A DNA stretch of 64,000 nucleotides from JAEUKA01 sp035328405. GTDB lineage: Bacteria > Myxococcota_A > Polyangia > Palsa-1104 > JAEUJZ01. How positions within the stretch are numbered: the stretch's first letter is position 1; the number at the start of each line of letters is the position of its first letter. A program made the position numbers and the translations under genes. Below are positions 42,971 through 52,612 of the stretch, in pieces. The stretch is taken from positions 1 to 64,000 of the forward strand of contig DAOLIT010000007.1 in the NCBI GenBank assembly GCA_035328405.1, read 5' to 3'. The notes under the pieces are model-generated. The model saw nothing but the letters and a program-made list of their open reading frames with translations. It was not told the DNA's origin and ran no database searches.

Positions 42971-44596
42971 TTACTTCGCTGAAGCAGAAGTCGGTTTGGC
43001 AAAGGAAGGCGTCGCGCCGAATTCCTCGATCACCTCGAGGATTTGCAACAGAAGTTCCTGTCTGGCCTCGAGGAACTGATCTTGTTCGGTCACTTGAAAC
43101 CAGGCCGTGATTTCGATCGGAATCGTGAAATCCGAGAGGCCGGTGAAGTGAACACGGACGACATCGGGCCACACCTTGGGATGATTCCGTACACATTTGA
43201 CGAGCGCCTCGCGCAGGTTTCGCAGGCCGTCGGGTTTGAGCGCACAAATGACGGACAGCGACAAGAAAAACCGGGAACGATCGCGCGCTGCAATCGTCTC
43301 GATTTGCATGTCGGCGACTTTTCCGTTCGGAATCGTGACAACAGACCGCTCGGCGGTGCGGATTCTGGTCGAGCGCATGCCGATTTGCTCGACGGTTCCG
43401 ACAACATCACCGAGGCGGACTTGATCGCCGATGCGAATGGGTTGATCGACGCTCAGCGTGACGCTGCCAAAAAAGTGTTCGAGCGTGTTTTTGGCGGCCA
43501 ATGCGACAGCCAAACCGCCAAGGCCCAAACTGGCCATCACGCTCGTCAGTGACATTCCCAACTCAGACAAAATCAGCGCCGAGGCGATCGCAACAAGACC
43601 AATCCCGATCAGTTGTCGCAAAAGGGGCAAGACGCCGCGCAAACCAGGCCGGGCTTCCAGCCATTCGAGCAGGCGCGCTCGCGTCGTCAACACGTCGGCC
43701 ACGCGCCACGCAATCCAACACACCGACACTTCAAACCCGATGCGAAGCAGGGCGCGAACGGGATGTGCGGCAAGCGGCGTCAAAAACAGAAGCGGCAAAA
43801 GCAGCCACGCGAACACCGACGAAAAAAGCAACCACAACGGCCCGCGTTGGCGTTCGATCAGGGCTTGGCCCGAGGAATGCGCGGACAGCAGTTTGCGCAA
43901 AATCGGTCGAAGCACCATCGACAACGCAATGCCACCCAGGCAGCTCAACGCGAGCAGCAGCGGAAATGCGATCCACTGCCAATACGCAAGACCGAGCGGC
44001 CCGTGCTGAAGCAATCCCTCGGGCAGTGTTTCCAGCACAAAGTGGTCCTCGAGTCGCTCGTACCATTTGTCGATGTTTTCGACGGTCATTCGAGCAAACA
44101 CCCAGCGTCGATCGCGCGGCGCACGCTGTCGTTTCAGGCGCAGCGGGTCTGCTCCAAACGGCGTCTCGATTCGTCCGATGACATCGTGGTCCTTGAGGCC
44201 ATCGTTTTGGTTGCCGCTGGGCGAATCGGAAATTTTTGCGAGGGCTTCGGGAGACAGGTCTATCCGTCGCTCCATCACAGCCGCGAGTTTTCGGGCCTTT
44301 TCCGCCGCGTCATCGACGTTCGAGGACGCATTCGGAATGGCCTCGGCAGCTCTGTGGTAATCGCCGGTTCTGGAGTAGGCGATGAATCGTTCGACCGCTC
44401 GACGGGGCGTGTCCAGGTCGTCATCGGAATCTCTGTCGTCTTCCACCTCGGAAGTCGAGCCGGCGACGGTGGGAATCGGCGGTTGGGTTGGCGCTTTTTC
44501 GGGTCCGGCGTGCGCGAACGGTTCGGAAAAAAGGGCCAAAAAGCTCGCAGACAGAACAAGGGGCAGCCAAGACCCCCAAAAGACACTTTTTCGCAT
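42971..44596 (-). CDS. Mechanosensitive channel of the MscS family, large
   Basis: The 541-residue protein starts with a signal-like segment (MRKSVFWGSWLPLVLSASFL). An N-terminal periplasmic-like region (about 30-190) precedes several membrane helices, the pore helix GLGGLAVALAAKNTLEHFFGS and the beta-domain (DQPIRIGDQVRLGDVVGTVEQIGMRSTRIRTAER). This is the conserved MscS core. It would act in the inner membrane, opening under osmotic tension. The start is set at ATG 44596 rather than 44632 because the first 12 codons look non-coding. Confidence 0.87.
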   Translation of the reverse strand: MRKSVFWGSWLPLVLSASFLALFSEPFAHAGPEKAPTQPPIPTVAGSTSEVEDDRDSDDDLDTPRRAVERFIAYSRTGDYHRAAEAIPNASSNVDDAAEKARKLAAVMERRIDLSPEALAKISDSPSGNQNDGLKDHDVIGRIETPFGADPLRLKRQRAPRDRRWVFARMTVENIDKWYERLEDHFVLETLPEGLLQHGPLGLAYWQWIAFPLLLALSCLGGIALSMVLRPILRKLLSAHSSGQALIERQRGPLWLLFSSVFAWLLLPLLFLTPLAAHPVRALLRIGFEVSVCWIAWRVADVLTTRARLLEWLEARPGLRGVLPLLRQLIGIGLVAIASALILSELGMSLTSVMASLGLGGLAVALAAKNTLEHFFGSVTLSVDQPIRIGDQVRLGDVVGTVEQIGMRSTRIRTAERSVVTIPNGKVADMQIETIAARDRSRFFLSLSVICALKPDGLRNLREALVKCVRNHPKVWPDVVRVHFTGLSDFTIPIEITAWFQVTEQDQFLEARQELLLQILEVIEEFGATPSFAKPTSASAK

Positions 44597-44697
44597 GGTT
44601 TCTAGCATCCGAAACCGAACGCCAAACCTCAACGGAAACGCTTTTCTCGTCGGAAAATGCGCGCGGGCGATGACGGAATCCCCAAAGGCTTGCGATA

Positions 44698-45654
44698 GTG
44701 CTTTGCGTGCGTGGCAACAACGCTTCCTGCGATTTTTGGGTGGTGACTTCGTATTTCAATCCAGCGAAATATGAGTCTCGGCGACGAAACCATGCGCAGT
44801 TTGTAAAATCTCTTTTACAGCAAGGCGTGCCGTGTCTGACCGTCGAGTGCGCGCTTTTGGACCAACCGTTTGAACTGCCGCCGCATCGGGATGTGTTGCA
44901 CGTTCGAGCCCAGTCGGTGCTGTGGCACAAAGAACGGCTCATCAACTTGGCGGTCGAGAAACTGCCGAATACGTGCCGTTTTGTGGCGTGGGTAGACGCG
45001 GATGTGCTGTTTGCAGACGGAGATTGGCCCAAACGAACGCGCGAGCTGTTGAAACAGCATGTCGCCGTGCAGCCTTTTGAAACGGTCTCATGTTTGCCCA
45101 AAGAGGCATCTTTCCCGAACGCTTTACCGACGCAAACGCAGGCGGGTTTTGCGGCCAAAGTGACGGTGGACAAAAGCGTGCTTCAAGCAGGTCGTTTCGA
45201 TGCGCACGGCCACACAGGTTTCGCTTGGGCAGCCCATCGCACCCTGTGGGAAGAGGTAGGTCTATACGAAGCCTGCGTCGTCGGGAGCGCCGATCACCTG
45301 ATGGCGCATGCGTTTTTGCTCGAGCCGGATTCGCCGTGCGTGACGCGACTTGTTGGAAAGGACGCGGCACATCATAGGCATTTTGTCAAGTGGTCGGCAC
45401 GGCTGGCTGCGTTTGCCGAGCGGCACGGGCTTTCTGGCGTCGGCTTTGCGCCGGGTGTGATCGCTCACCTGTGGCACGGCGAGTTGTCCGACCGTCGGTA
45501 TTTCGAGCGAAACCAGAAACTCAAAGCCTTGGATTTTGATCCCGAACGCGATCTGATTTCGGCGCCAGGTGAGCCTCTGCGTTTGCGTGAACCAGCGGGC
45601 GCGCTGGCCGATTTTTTGGCGGGCTATTTCGCGTCTCGACGAGAAGACGGATGA
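44698..45654 (+). CDS. GT-A-like glycosyltransferase-type protein
   Basis: About 318 residues starting at a GTG (44698, or a second GTG at 44707). The DxD-like motif FVAWVDADVLFADGDW and preceding WHKERLINLAVEKLP indicate a nucleotide-sugar-binding GT-A fold. The C-terminal part has HxH-containing segments (HHRHFVKWSARL). It lies next to two clear glycosyltransferase genes on the other strand, convergent with the nearer one with seven bases between stops. Substrate unknown. Confidence 0.7.
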   Translation: MLCVRGNNASCDFWVVTSYFNPAKYESRRRNHAQFVKSLLQQGVPCLTVECALLDQPFELPPHRDVLHVRAQSVLWHKERLINLAVEKLPNTCRFVAWVDADVLFADGDWPKRTRELLKQHVAVQPFETVSCLPKEASFPNALPTQTQAGFAAKVTVDKSVLQAGRFDAHGHTGFAWAAHRTLWEEVGLYEACVVGSADHLMAHAFLLEPDSPCVTRLVGKDAAHHRHFVKWSARLAAFAERHGLSGVGFAPGVIAHLWHGELSDRRYFERNQKLKALDFDPERDLISAPGEPLRLREPAGALADFLAGYFASRREDG

Positions 45655-45661
45655 GCGTGGA

Positions 45662-46636
45662 CTATGAGATTTGTGCGTGCGGTTTGGGCAGGCGCGAAAA
45701 GGCACGGCGTCTCTGCCACGCGGCGCGGGAAGCATCGACGAGCGAGTGCGCCAATTCCCAGGTTTCGTGCGGCGATTTGGGGACGGTGCGCAACGCATTT
45801 TGCAAATGCCGCGCGGCTTGCCGAAACTTGCCCTGCCCGAGCGCGAACGAAGCCCACGACAAATGCTGCGCACAACCGGTCAGCCGCGTTTCTTTGGGCA
45901 AAACAAGAGGCTCGGGCACGGGCAGGCCTCGACGGAGATACGTTTCGCGGACGACTTCGACTTTCAAGTCGGTTTGCTCGCTGGCGTGCGTGACGCAAGT
46001 GCTTTGAAAATGCTGTCGAAACCGAAGCAACGGCTCGGGCAAATTCGCGAGGGAACCGACCTCGGCGAGACGCAAAAACAGGTCCAAATCCTCCACGAGA
46101 TCGTATTTGGCCCGATAGCCACCGATTTTTTCGACGGCGTCTCGTCGCATCATCGCCGACGGTTGCACCAGCGCCCAGCCGTAACCGCACAGAAGCTGCG
46201 CGTCGATTTCCGCATGTGTCAGGGCGACGGGCGGCGCTTTGATCGGCTGACCTTCTGGATCGACGACGACAATCGCGGAACCAAGGGCGACGCACTCGGG
46301 ATGTTCTTTCATGTAGCGGACCTGCCTGGCCAGCCGCTGAGGGTGGGAGATGTCGTCGGCATCCATACACGCGACCAGATCGGCTCGGGCCATCGACAGC
46401 ACTTGGTTGCGCGTGGCGACGATGCCTTCGTTTTTGCGCGACAAAAAACGGACGCGCCGATCTTCGACGGCCAATCGGCGCAAGATCATGGCCGAAACGT
46501 CCGTCGAACCGTCGTCGATCACGATGAGTTCCAGGTCGCGCATCGTCTGACCCAAAATGCTTCCGGCGGCTTGTTCGACAAAACCGCCCGCGTTGAACAC
46601 GGGCATCATCACCGACACGACTGGTTTAGTGTCCAA
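45662..46636 (-). CDS. Glycosyltransferase family 2
   Basis: The product shows the GT2 start PVVSVMMPVFNAGGFVEQA, the donor-site IDDGSTD, the metal-binding ACMDADDISHPQRL (DxD) and the acceptor-site LVEDLDLFLRL (ED). The likely start is the TTG at 46636, overlapping the upstream gene end, because coding similarity begins there; upstream codons belong to that gene. It should act in the cytosol on a lipid-linked or surface glycan. It is coupled to the GT4-type gene. Confidence 0.85.
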   Translation of the reverse strand: MDTKPVVSVMMPVFNAGGFVEQAAGSILGQTMRDLELIVIDDGSTDVSAMILRRLAVEDRRVRFLSRKNEGIVATRNQVLSMARADLVACMDADDISHPQRLARQVRYMKEHPECVALGSAIVVVDPEGQPIKAPPVALTHAEIDAQLLCGYGWALVQPSAMMRRDAVEKIGGYRAKYDLVEDLDLFLRLAEVGSLANLPEPLLRFRQHFQSTCVTHASEQTDLKVEVVRETYLRRGLPVPEPLVLPKETRLTGCAQHLSWASFALGQGKFRQAARHLQNALRTVPKSPHETWELAHSLVDASRAAWQRRRAFSRLPKPHAQIS

Positions 46637-48860
46637 GCTGTGCCTCCGTTTTGTTTTTCGACGACGAAACGACCCATTTTGAGAGCCGAAGGCCTTGTTG
46701 AAAAAGCTGTCGCGCAGCGATGTATAGACGTGGATGCTTTCGCAGGGCTTGCTCGACGCGCAGGAGGTCAGAAAGCACCTGCGACACATTCGGCGGCAAG
46801 CTGGCGTGTTGTTGTTGCAGAAACAAACTGCGCGACAGAAGCAACGCGGGCCACAAATCAGGCCGTGTCGCGTGCCGATACGCCTCGAGGGTGGCTTTCT
46901 CGGCGTCGAATGAAACCGGGCGATGGTCCGACGGAATGTTCGTCAAGACTTCGGGCACAACGCGCAGCGAGTAACCCGACAGGAAAAGCCGCGAAAGAAA
47001 CGCGCGATGGTCGCAACTCTCGTCGGAAAAGAAGCCCGAACCGGCTTTGAGCACAGCCGTTTTCACCATCCAATCGGGACCTCCTGCGCAATCGCGAAAA
47101 AAACCGGCGGCGGCGCAATCGCCAAGAGGCAAATGACGCGCCACCACCGATGTGTTTTGGGCTGCGGTCCAGCCGTCGATCTCGTCGGTGACAAACGTGA
47201 AACACTCGGCACTGGATTGGGCGGCAGCGCGTCCAAGCACCGAGATCGCGTCGGGCCGAGCCCACATTCCAAACAGGCGAACGAAGGCTTCCGAGCGCGC
47301 TTCCGTTTTTGCCCACAAAAGACCCTCAGCCTCGGTCCAGGTCGGTTCTGTGCGAAATCGGACCTGGCCGGAACGATTCGGTGCCTGCGTCGGAAGATGC
47401 GTCGAAAACAGCGTTTCTGCAGCTTCCTGCGATAGGCCGACGAGTGCCCAAAACGATTCGGTCGGTTGTGGGGATAGGTGGGCAAAAGACGCAAGTTGTG
47501 CGCGCAGTTTTTCTCGACCAGCCTCGGTGCGAGCATCGGCAAAAACGAAAACAGCGACATCGCACGAAAGCGGCTGGGAAACGGTGTCTTGCGTGTCTTG
47601 TGCAAGTTCTGCGTGCCAGGCGACGACGCGCTGTTCGTTTCGCGTCGCGTCTTCGCTGGGTTTGGCACTCGCAAGACCGCGTTTCCAAACGTGGTTGAGT
47701 TTTGCGGCCAAACTCTCGACGGACAAGTCAAACAGAACCGTGTCCGCGTCTTCTTCTGCGACAAGCTCGGGAATTCCGCCGACGCGGCTTGCGACAAAGG
47801 GAATGCGGGCGTGCAAACATTCGAGGACGGTGTAGGGCGAATTGTCCGCCAGCGATGCCATGACAGCAACGCGACCTTCTTCAAACGGGGCGGCCAAGTA
47901 CGCCAGCGCCTCGGCATGACTTTTGTCGGGCAAAACGGTTGTGCGAAAAGGCCATCTCGCGCTCCGTTCTTTCAAAAAATCCGTCGAGGCTTGGCCGGAA
48001 ACGGTGCCCTCTTTCCCCAAAAACGTCACACGCAGGCCGGGCATCGTCGCTGCGTCCAATCGGTCGAGCGCGTCACAAAACAGCAGCAGACCCTTGCGCG
48101 GTTCCAGACGCCCAAAAAAGACGTATTCGCGCACAGGTTGCGGCGCAAAGTCGGGCTTCTTCGTCGGCGTCGGCAACGTCGGCAATGGGGGCACGAGGTT
48201 TTGCGCAACAAACGTGTTTTCTGGCAATGACACGCCTTGCGATTGCAAAAAGTGCAGCATGTATTGGCTGGGGCTTAGCACCACGTCGGCCAGCTCGATG
48301 CTTTTGCGTTCCAGGAAATCCATTTCGATTTCCCACAGCGCGTCGAGCGTTTCGTGGTTTTGCAGCTTGTGCCACAGAAGCGGACTGTGGGTGGTCACGC
48401 ACACCGTCGTACCTTGGAACGCGAGACCGAGCCGCTTCGCGAGGCAAGAGTAGTAACCGCGCCCGTGCCATTCGTGAAAGTGAATCACGTCGAAGGCATG
48501 CTTTTTTAGCCACGCATACACCTCGTAGGAGCGGAACAGATGATCTCCGTCTTTGTAAGGCAATGTGGGCGGCGGTAGGGGAACCAGCCGAATGCCTTTT
48601 TGTGCGTAGTCTCGGACCCAATGGTCGAAGCTGTGCCGCTCGCTGTATTGCCCGGCGGAAAACAGGATGGTGACTTCATGCCCGGCTCGGTGAAGGCCCA
48701 GAGAAAGCGCGGTTTGCGCGGTTCCGATGCCTCCGTTGCGCGTGGGCCCGACGAGGTCGTCGGTCACAATGCACACCCGTGCGCGCTTTTTTGAGAGGAA
48801 GTCCGCGTCGAACAAAGGGAGACTTGGGAATTGAGACAGCGACGGAAAATGTTTCGGCAT
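46626..48860 (-). CDS. Glycosyltransferase family 4 with extra C-terminal domain
   Basis: The start ATG 48860 (MPKHFPSLSQF) precedes a GT-B GT4 enzyme with RVCIVTDDLVGPTRNGGIGTA, HFHEWHGRGYYSCLAKR, the donor-side YVFFGRLEPRKGLLLF and VMASLADNSPYTVLECLHARIPF (E…E site). After about residue 430 there is a second region of some 310 residues (CDVAVFVFADARTEAGREKL, ECFTFVTDEIDGW) that resembles a degenerate GT-A domain, so this may be a two-domain enzyme. It lies on the same strand as and overlaps the GT2 gene. Likely in surface-polysaccharide synthesis. Confidence 0.83.
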   Translation of the reverse strand: MPKHFPSLSQFPSLPLFDADFLSKKRARVCIVTDDLVGPTRNGGIGTAQTALSLGLHRAGHEVTILFSAGQYSERHSFDHWVRDYAQKGIRLVPLPPPTLPYKDGDHLFRSYEVYAWLKKHAFDVIHFHEWHGRGYYSCLAKRLGLAFQGTTVCVTTHSPLLWHKLQNHETLDALWEIEMDFLERKSIELADVVLSPSQYMLHFLQSQGVSLPENTFVAQNLVPPLPTLPTPTKKPDFAPQPVREYVFFGRLEPRKGLLLFCDALDRLDAATMPGLRVTFLGKEGTVSGQASTDFLKERSARWPFRTTVLPDKSHAEALAYLAAPFEEGRVAVMASLADNSPYTVLECLHARIPFVASRVGGIPELVAEEDADTVLFDLSVESLAAKLNHVWKRGLASAKPSEDATRNEQRVVAWHAELAQDTQDTVSQPLSCDVAVFVFADARTEAGREKLRAQLASFAHLSPQPTESFWALVGLSQEAAETLFSTHLPTQAPNRSGQVRFRTEPTWTEAEGLLWAKTEARSEAFVRLFGMWARPDAISVLGRAAAQSSAECFTFVTDEIDGWTAAQNTSVVARHLPLGDCAAAGFFRDCAGGPDWMVKTAVLKAGSGFFSDESCDHRAFLSRLFLSGYSLRVVPEVLTNIPSDHRPVSFDAEKATLEAYRHATRPDLWPALLLSRSLFLQQQHASLPPNVSQVLSDLLRVEQALRKHPRLYIAARQLFQQGLRLSKWVVSSSKNKTEAQLGH

Positions 48861-49066
48861 GCGCCCCGCTGGTAGCACAGAAACAAAGCCCGCCACAACC
48901 GATGTTTTCGCGGGCACGATTTCCGGGAAAGACGGAGTTTTTGGAAAGCTTGCCTTTTCATCGGGCCTTTGGGCATGCTGTTTGGGCGGCGTGTGGTACG
49001 CCGCGACGGCGCGCTGCGGTTTCGCCGGTTCGCTGTCTTGCCCGAGCACACCGCCAGGAGTTCGCC

Positions 49067-50737
49067 ATGTTGAAGTTGAAACGGAGTCGCAACCTGTGGG
49101 CCTCGACAACTGCCCTGGGCTTTGCCCTGACCCTTTCCACGTTGACGCTGACCGGCTGCCCCGAAGATCCCGACGATCCCAAGGGCTGGGTTGGCAAACT
49201 CGATAACCCGCGCGAGAAACGAGAGGCGCTGCGACAGCTTGCTCGTTTGAAAGAGAAAGCGGAACCGGCCTACGAGGCGCTCGCGGCGCAGTTCAAAAAG
49301 ACCCCCGACATTGATGTTTTGCGGACGATCGCGAAAATTCGGACGCCGAAAGCCATCGATTTGCTCGTCGAACAGCTCGATTATTCCGACGAGAATTACG
49401 AAAACGCCGTGGTTGCCGCGAACGGCCTGCAAGACTTGGCTGAGCGCGATGACAAAGGTCGCGAGGCTGCCAAGGGCGCGGTGAACGGGCTCAAGAAAGC
49501 GGCGGCCAAAAAACTCGCGCTTCGCTCCAGGGCAAACCTGGCGCGCATCGAGTCGATCAAGGCGCTGGCGGCGATCAAAGACCCGTCTTGTGTCGAAACG
49601 CTCGGGGAGATTTTGGAGACGAGCGCGGACGAGCAGGATTTTTTGATCAACAAAACGACAGCAAAAGTGCTGGCAGAGTTTGCAGACCCCAAATCGGTCA
49701 AATCGCTCGTGCGGGGTTTGTGGATGACGGGGCGCGGCAACGACATGTTCCAAGAATGTCGGTTGGGTCTTGTTCGCATCGGCGAGCCGGCGGTGGACAA
49801 GCTGATCGAAACGATGCAGCGCAAAAACACCGACGTGGAAGCCGACGCGAAGAAATACAAATTCGTGCCCGGCATCGTCGTTCAAAAGACAGCGATTTTG
49901 CTCGGGGACTTGCGCAGCAAAAAAGCGGTGCCGGCGCTTCTTTCGGAACTTCAAAAGAAAGACGACGGTTTGGGCACCGGGCCCGACGGCATGCCGGGCG
50001 TGTCGGGACACCAGGCGATTTTGCAGTCGCTTGGGCAGATCGGTGATCCATCGGCGACCAAGCCGATACTCGCGATTTTGAGCGACGGCAAACGTGATCC
50101 AAAACATCGGGCCGCAGCAGCCGAGGGGCTCAACATGCTCGGCGACCTGAGCGCGTTGCCCGTGCTTCTATCCATCGCGAAAACGCAGTTTCTGACGCCC
50201 GCGAAAAACAAAGACGAGATGCCCGAACTCGACACAAACAAGGCCACGCTCGTCGCATATTCGGTGACGCAAGCGTCTCGTTTGACCGACAAAGACGAAT
50301 CCCCAGTGCTGGAGCCGATTTACAAAACGATTCCGGCGGACATCGTGGACATCAAAAAATACTTCGAAACGGCGATGATTCGCTCGAAGGTCGCCGCCGA
50401 GTGCAAAAAGGACGTGGCGTGTCTTGACAAGTATTTGAGCTTGCCTGCCGACGCTGAATCGAAAGTGGAAAACAGCCCGAAAGCCGAGCGAGCGGCGTTT
50501 TCACTCGCGCGGTTGGGTCATGACGCAGTGCCCATTTTGAAAAAACACGTCGGCCACAAAGACACTGCGGTGCGTTCAGCTGTGAATTTTGCGCTGACGA
50601 AAACGGCGACGAAGGCGGATGCCGATTTGCTGACGGCGCTCGCTGATCAAATCGAGAAAGACAAGACGCGCGACAAAGTAGGCCAGGCGCTCGCCGAAGA
50701 AGCCCGCATCACCGTCGCCATCATCAAGAACCGCTAG
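49067..50737 (+). CDS. HEAT-repeat lipoprotein
   Basis: The ATG at 49067 has a Shine-Dalgarno (CAGGAG) and gives a signal peptide with lipobox LTLTGC. The 556-residue product has repeated helical units (PKAIDLLVEQLDYSDENYENA, PSATKPILAILSDGKRDPKHRAAA), each with HEAT character, and charged linkers. It resembles other Myxococcota HEAT lipoproteins of unknown role. Divergent from the GT4 gene. Confidence 0.8.
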   Translation: MLKLKRSRNLWASTTALGFALTLSTLTLTGCPEDPDDPKGWVGKLDNPREKREALRQLARLKEKAEPAYEALAAQFKKTPDIDVLRTIAKIRTPKAIDLLVEQLDYSDENYENAVVAANGLQDLAERDDKGREAAKGAVNGLKKAAAKKLALRSRANLARIESIKALAAIKDPSCVETLGEILETSADEQDFLINKTTAKVLAEFADPKSVKSLVRGLWMTGRGNDMFQECRLGLVRIGEPAVDKLIETMQRKNTDVEADAKKYKFVPGIVVQKTAILLGDLRSKKAVPALLSELQKKDDGLGTGPDGMPGVSGHQAILQSLGQIGDPSATKPILAILSDGKRDPKHRAAAAEGLNMLGDLSALPVLLSIAKTQFLTPAKNKDEMPELDTNKATLVAYSVTQASRLTDKDESPVLEPIYKTIPADIVDIKKYFETAMIRSKVAAECKKDVACLDKYLSLPADAESKVENSPKAERAAFSLARLGHDAVPILKKHVGHKDTAVRSAVNFALTKTATKADADLLTALADQIEKDKTRDKVGQALAEEARITVAIIKNR

Positions 50738-50767
50738 CAACGCCGCTTTCCCCACCCACTTTCTCCG

Positions 50768-51676
50768 TCACAGACTCGCCGTTTTCCCCTCTGACGCCGG
50801 CGTTGGCCACAAGCCTTCGGGCAGTGGCGCTGTCACCCGCACGGGTTTTCCCGTTTTCGGGTGCACAAACGAAAGCTCGACCGCGTGAAGCCAAATCCGC
50901 GCGTCGGGTGGGCCACCGTACAACGTGTCACCGCAAATTGGATGGCCGATCGCCGCAAGGTGCGCGCGAATTTGATGCGTGCGACCCGTCGCAAGAAACA
51001 AGCGCAAAAGCGACTCTGGGCCGTGATCGGTGTGACGTTGAGCTTGTTTTTCAAACCGTGTGAGCGCGAAACGACCTGCCTCGGGCTGGGTTGGCTGGGC
51101 CGGAAGCACGGTTTGGCGCAGGCCGGTCGCGCGGCCCGGACTGGGCGTTGCACGCGGTTTGCTGAGCCGCAAGTCGATGTTTCCCGACACGGGCGCGGAA
51201 CCCATCACGCGCGCCGCATAGGTGCGTGAAAAACGCCTGTTCGCAAAAAGGTGGGAAAGGACACCGGCGACCTCTGCCGAGCGCGCAAGCAGAAGCACGC
51301 CCGACGTGTCCGCGTCCAGACGGTGCGGCAAAAAGAGAGGGCCCGGCGACAACAGCGACAAAACCGACGGCCCACCTCGGCGACTTGGCTGCGAGGGGAG
51401 CAACGGTGGTTTGTCCACGCACACCACGCTGTCATCTTGGAAAAGAATGTGCGGTGTCGGTGGGGCTGCGCGGTCGGGCTGCTCGAAAATGCGGAGGCGT
51501 TGCCCCGGTGTGAGCGGATCGGAAATGGTCCTGGCGCGACGTTCTTTGACAAACACCGAACCTTGCACAATCGCGCGTTCCGCCGCCTGCAAAGACCATC
51601 CGAGCCGCTGCGCCAAAAACGCGGCCAGCGTGTCTGGATCGCCGTCTGTCACGGTCAAAAGTCGTTTGCCTGACAT
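50768..51676 (-). CDS. RluA-family RNA pseudouridine synthase
   Basis: The 302-residue enzyme has an S4-like N-terminal RNA-binding region (LAQRLGWSLQAAERAIVQGSV) and the catalytic motif LPHRLDADTSGVLLLAR with its Asp. Further family motifs are VCVDKPPLLPSQ, TGRTHQIRAHLAAIGHPICGD and LHAVELSFVHP. It isomerises uridine in rRNA or tRNA. It is the last gene of the hslO-psuG-rluA unit, 9 bp after psuG. Confidence 0.9.
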   Translation of the reverse strand: MSGKRLLTVTDGDPDTLAAFLAQRLGWSLQAAERAIVQGSVFVKERRARTISDPLTPGQRLRIFEQPDRAAPPTPHILFQDDSVVCVDKPPLLPSQPSRRGGPSVLSLLSPGPLFLPHRLDADTSGVLLLARSAEVAGVLSHLFANRRFSRTYAARVMGSAPVSGNIDLRLSKPRATPSPGRATGLRQTVLPAQPTQPEAGRFALTRFEKQAQRHTDHGPESLLRLFLATGRTHQIRAHLAAIGHPICGDTLYGGPPDARIWLHAVELSFVHPKTGKPVRVTAPLPEGLWPTPASEGKTASL

Positions 51677-51685
51677 CGTTTGGTC

Positions 51686-52612
51686 CTAGTCGACGGGCGG
51701 TTCTTTGCAAAGAGCGACGGCGATTTGGCCGGCGACGCGGGCATTGTGCAGCACGAGAGCAAGGTTGGCTTTTGTGCTTTGTGAACCAGTGGCCTCGGCG
51801 ATTTTTGAGAGCAAAAACGGCGTCAGTGCCTTGCCTTTGACCCGCGCTTGTTCTGCCGCCTGCAACGCGGTTGCAAGTGCTTGTGAAACGAGGGCATCGG
51901 GCAAAGCGTCAGCCTCAGGAATCGGGTTGCACAACAGCGCGCCTCGGCCAGGAAAAAGCGCAAAATGCGAGCGCAACAGCGAGGCAGCATCCTCGGGGTT
52001 TTCGACGCGATGCAGCACGGGCAAACCACTTTTTTGGGTGTAAAACGCCGGAAAATCCGACGTTGCGATGCCAACGACAGGCACGCCGAGCGTCTCGAGC
52101 ACTTCGAGCGTGGCGGGTAGATCCAAAATCACTTTTGCTCCCGCCGACACAACAGCAACAGGTTCTTGCGCAAGCGTCGTCAAATCACATGAAACGTCAT
52201 GGGTGTCGCCTCGATGCACGCCGCCGATGCCGCCGGTCGCCATCACGGAAATTCCGGCGCGGGCTGCGGCCACCACCGTCGCGGAAACGGTCGTAGCGGC
52301 GTCCTTTCGACTGGCCAAGATCGGGCCCAAATCCGCCGCTGAAGCTTTGAAAACATGGGGACTGCGCGCGACGGTTTCCAAGGTATCGGCATCGAGTCCG
52401 ACGTGAATCCGACCCGAAAACACCGCGATGGTCGCCGGAACCGCACCGGCATTGCGCACTTCCTGTTCAGCTTGCAGCCCGACCGCGAGGTTTTGTGGCC
52501 AAGGCAAACCGTGGGCCAGCAACGTGGATTCGAGTGCGACCACAGGCCGGTTGGCCGCAAGCGCGGCTTCCACTTCGCGCGACATCGCCAAAAACGGCAA
52601 CCGCGAGCGCAT
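51686..52612 (-). CDS. psuG: Pseudouridine-5'-phosphate glycosidase
   Basis: The 308-residue enzyme cleaves pseudouridine-5'-phosphate to uracil and ribose-5-phosphate, running reversibly. It shows the family segments VVALESTLLAHGLP (Glu), HVFKASAADLGPI (Lys), HRGDTHDVSCDLT (Asp) and VVSAGAKVILDLPATLEVLET (Lys). No psuK kinase gene is adjacent. The ATG at 52612 overlaps the hslO stop (ATGA). Pairing with an RluA-type synthase suggests turnover of the modified nucleoside. Confidence 0.93.
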   Translation of the reverse strand: MRSRLPFLAMSREVEAALAANRPVVALESTLLAHGLPWPQNLAVGLQAEQEVRNAGAVPATIAVFSGRIHVGLDADTLETVARSPHVFKASAADLGPILASRKDAATTVSATVVAAARAGISVMATGGIGGVHRGDTHDVSCDLTTLAQEPVAVVSAGAKVILDLPATLEVLETLGVPVVGIATSDFPAFYTQKSGLPVLHRVENPEDAASLLRSHFALFPGRGALLCNPIPEADALPDALVSQALATALQAAEQARVKGKALTPFLLSKIAEATGSQSTKANLALVLHNARVAGQIAVALCKEPPVD

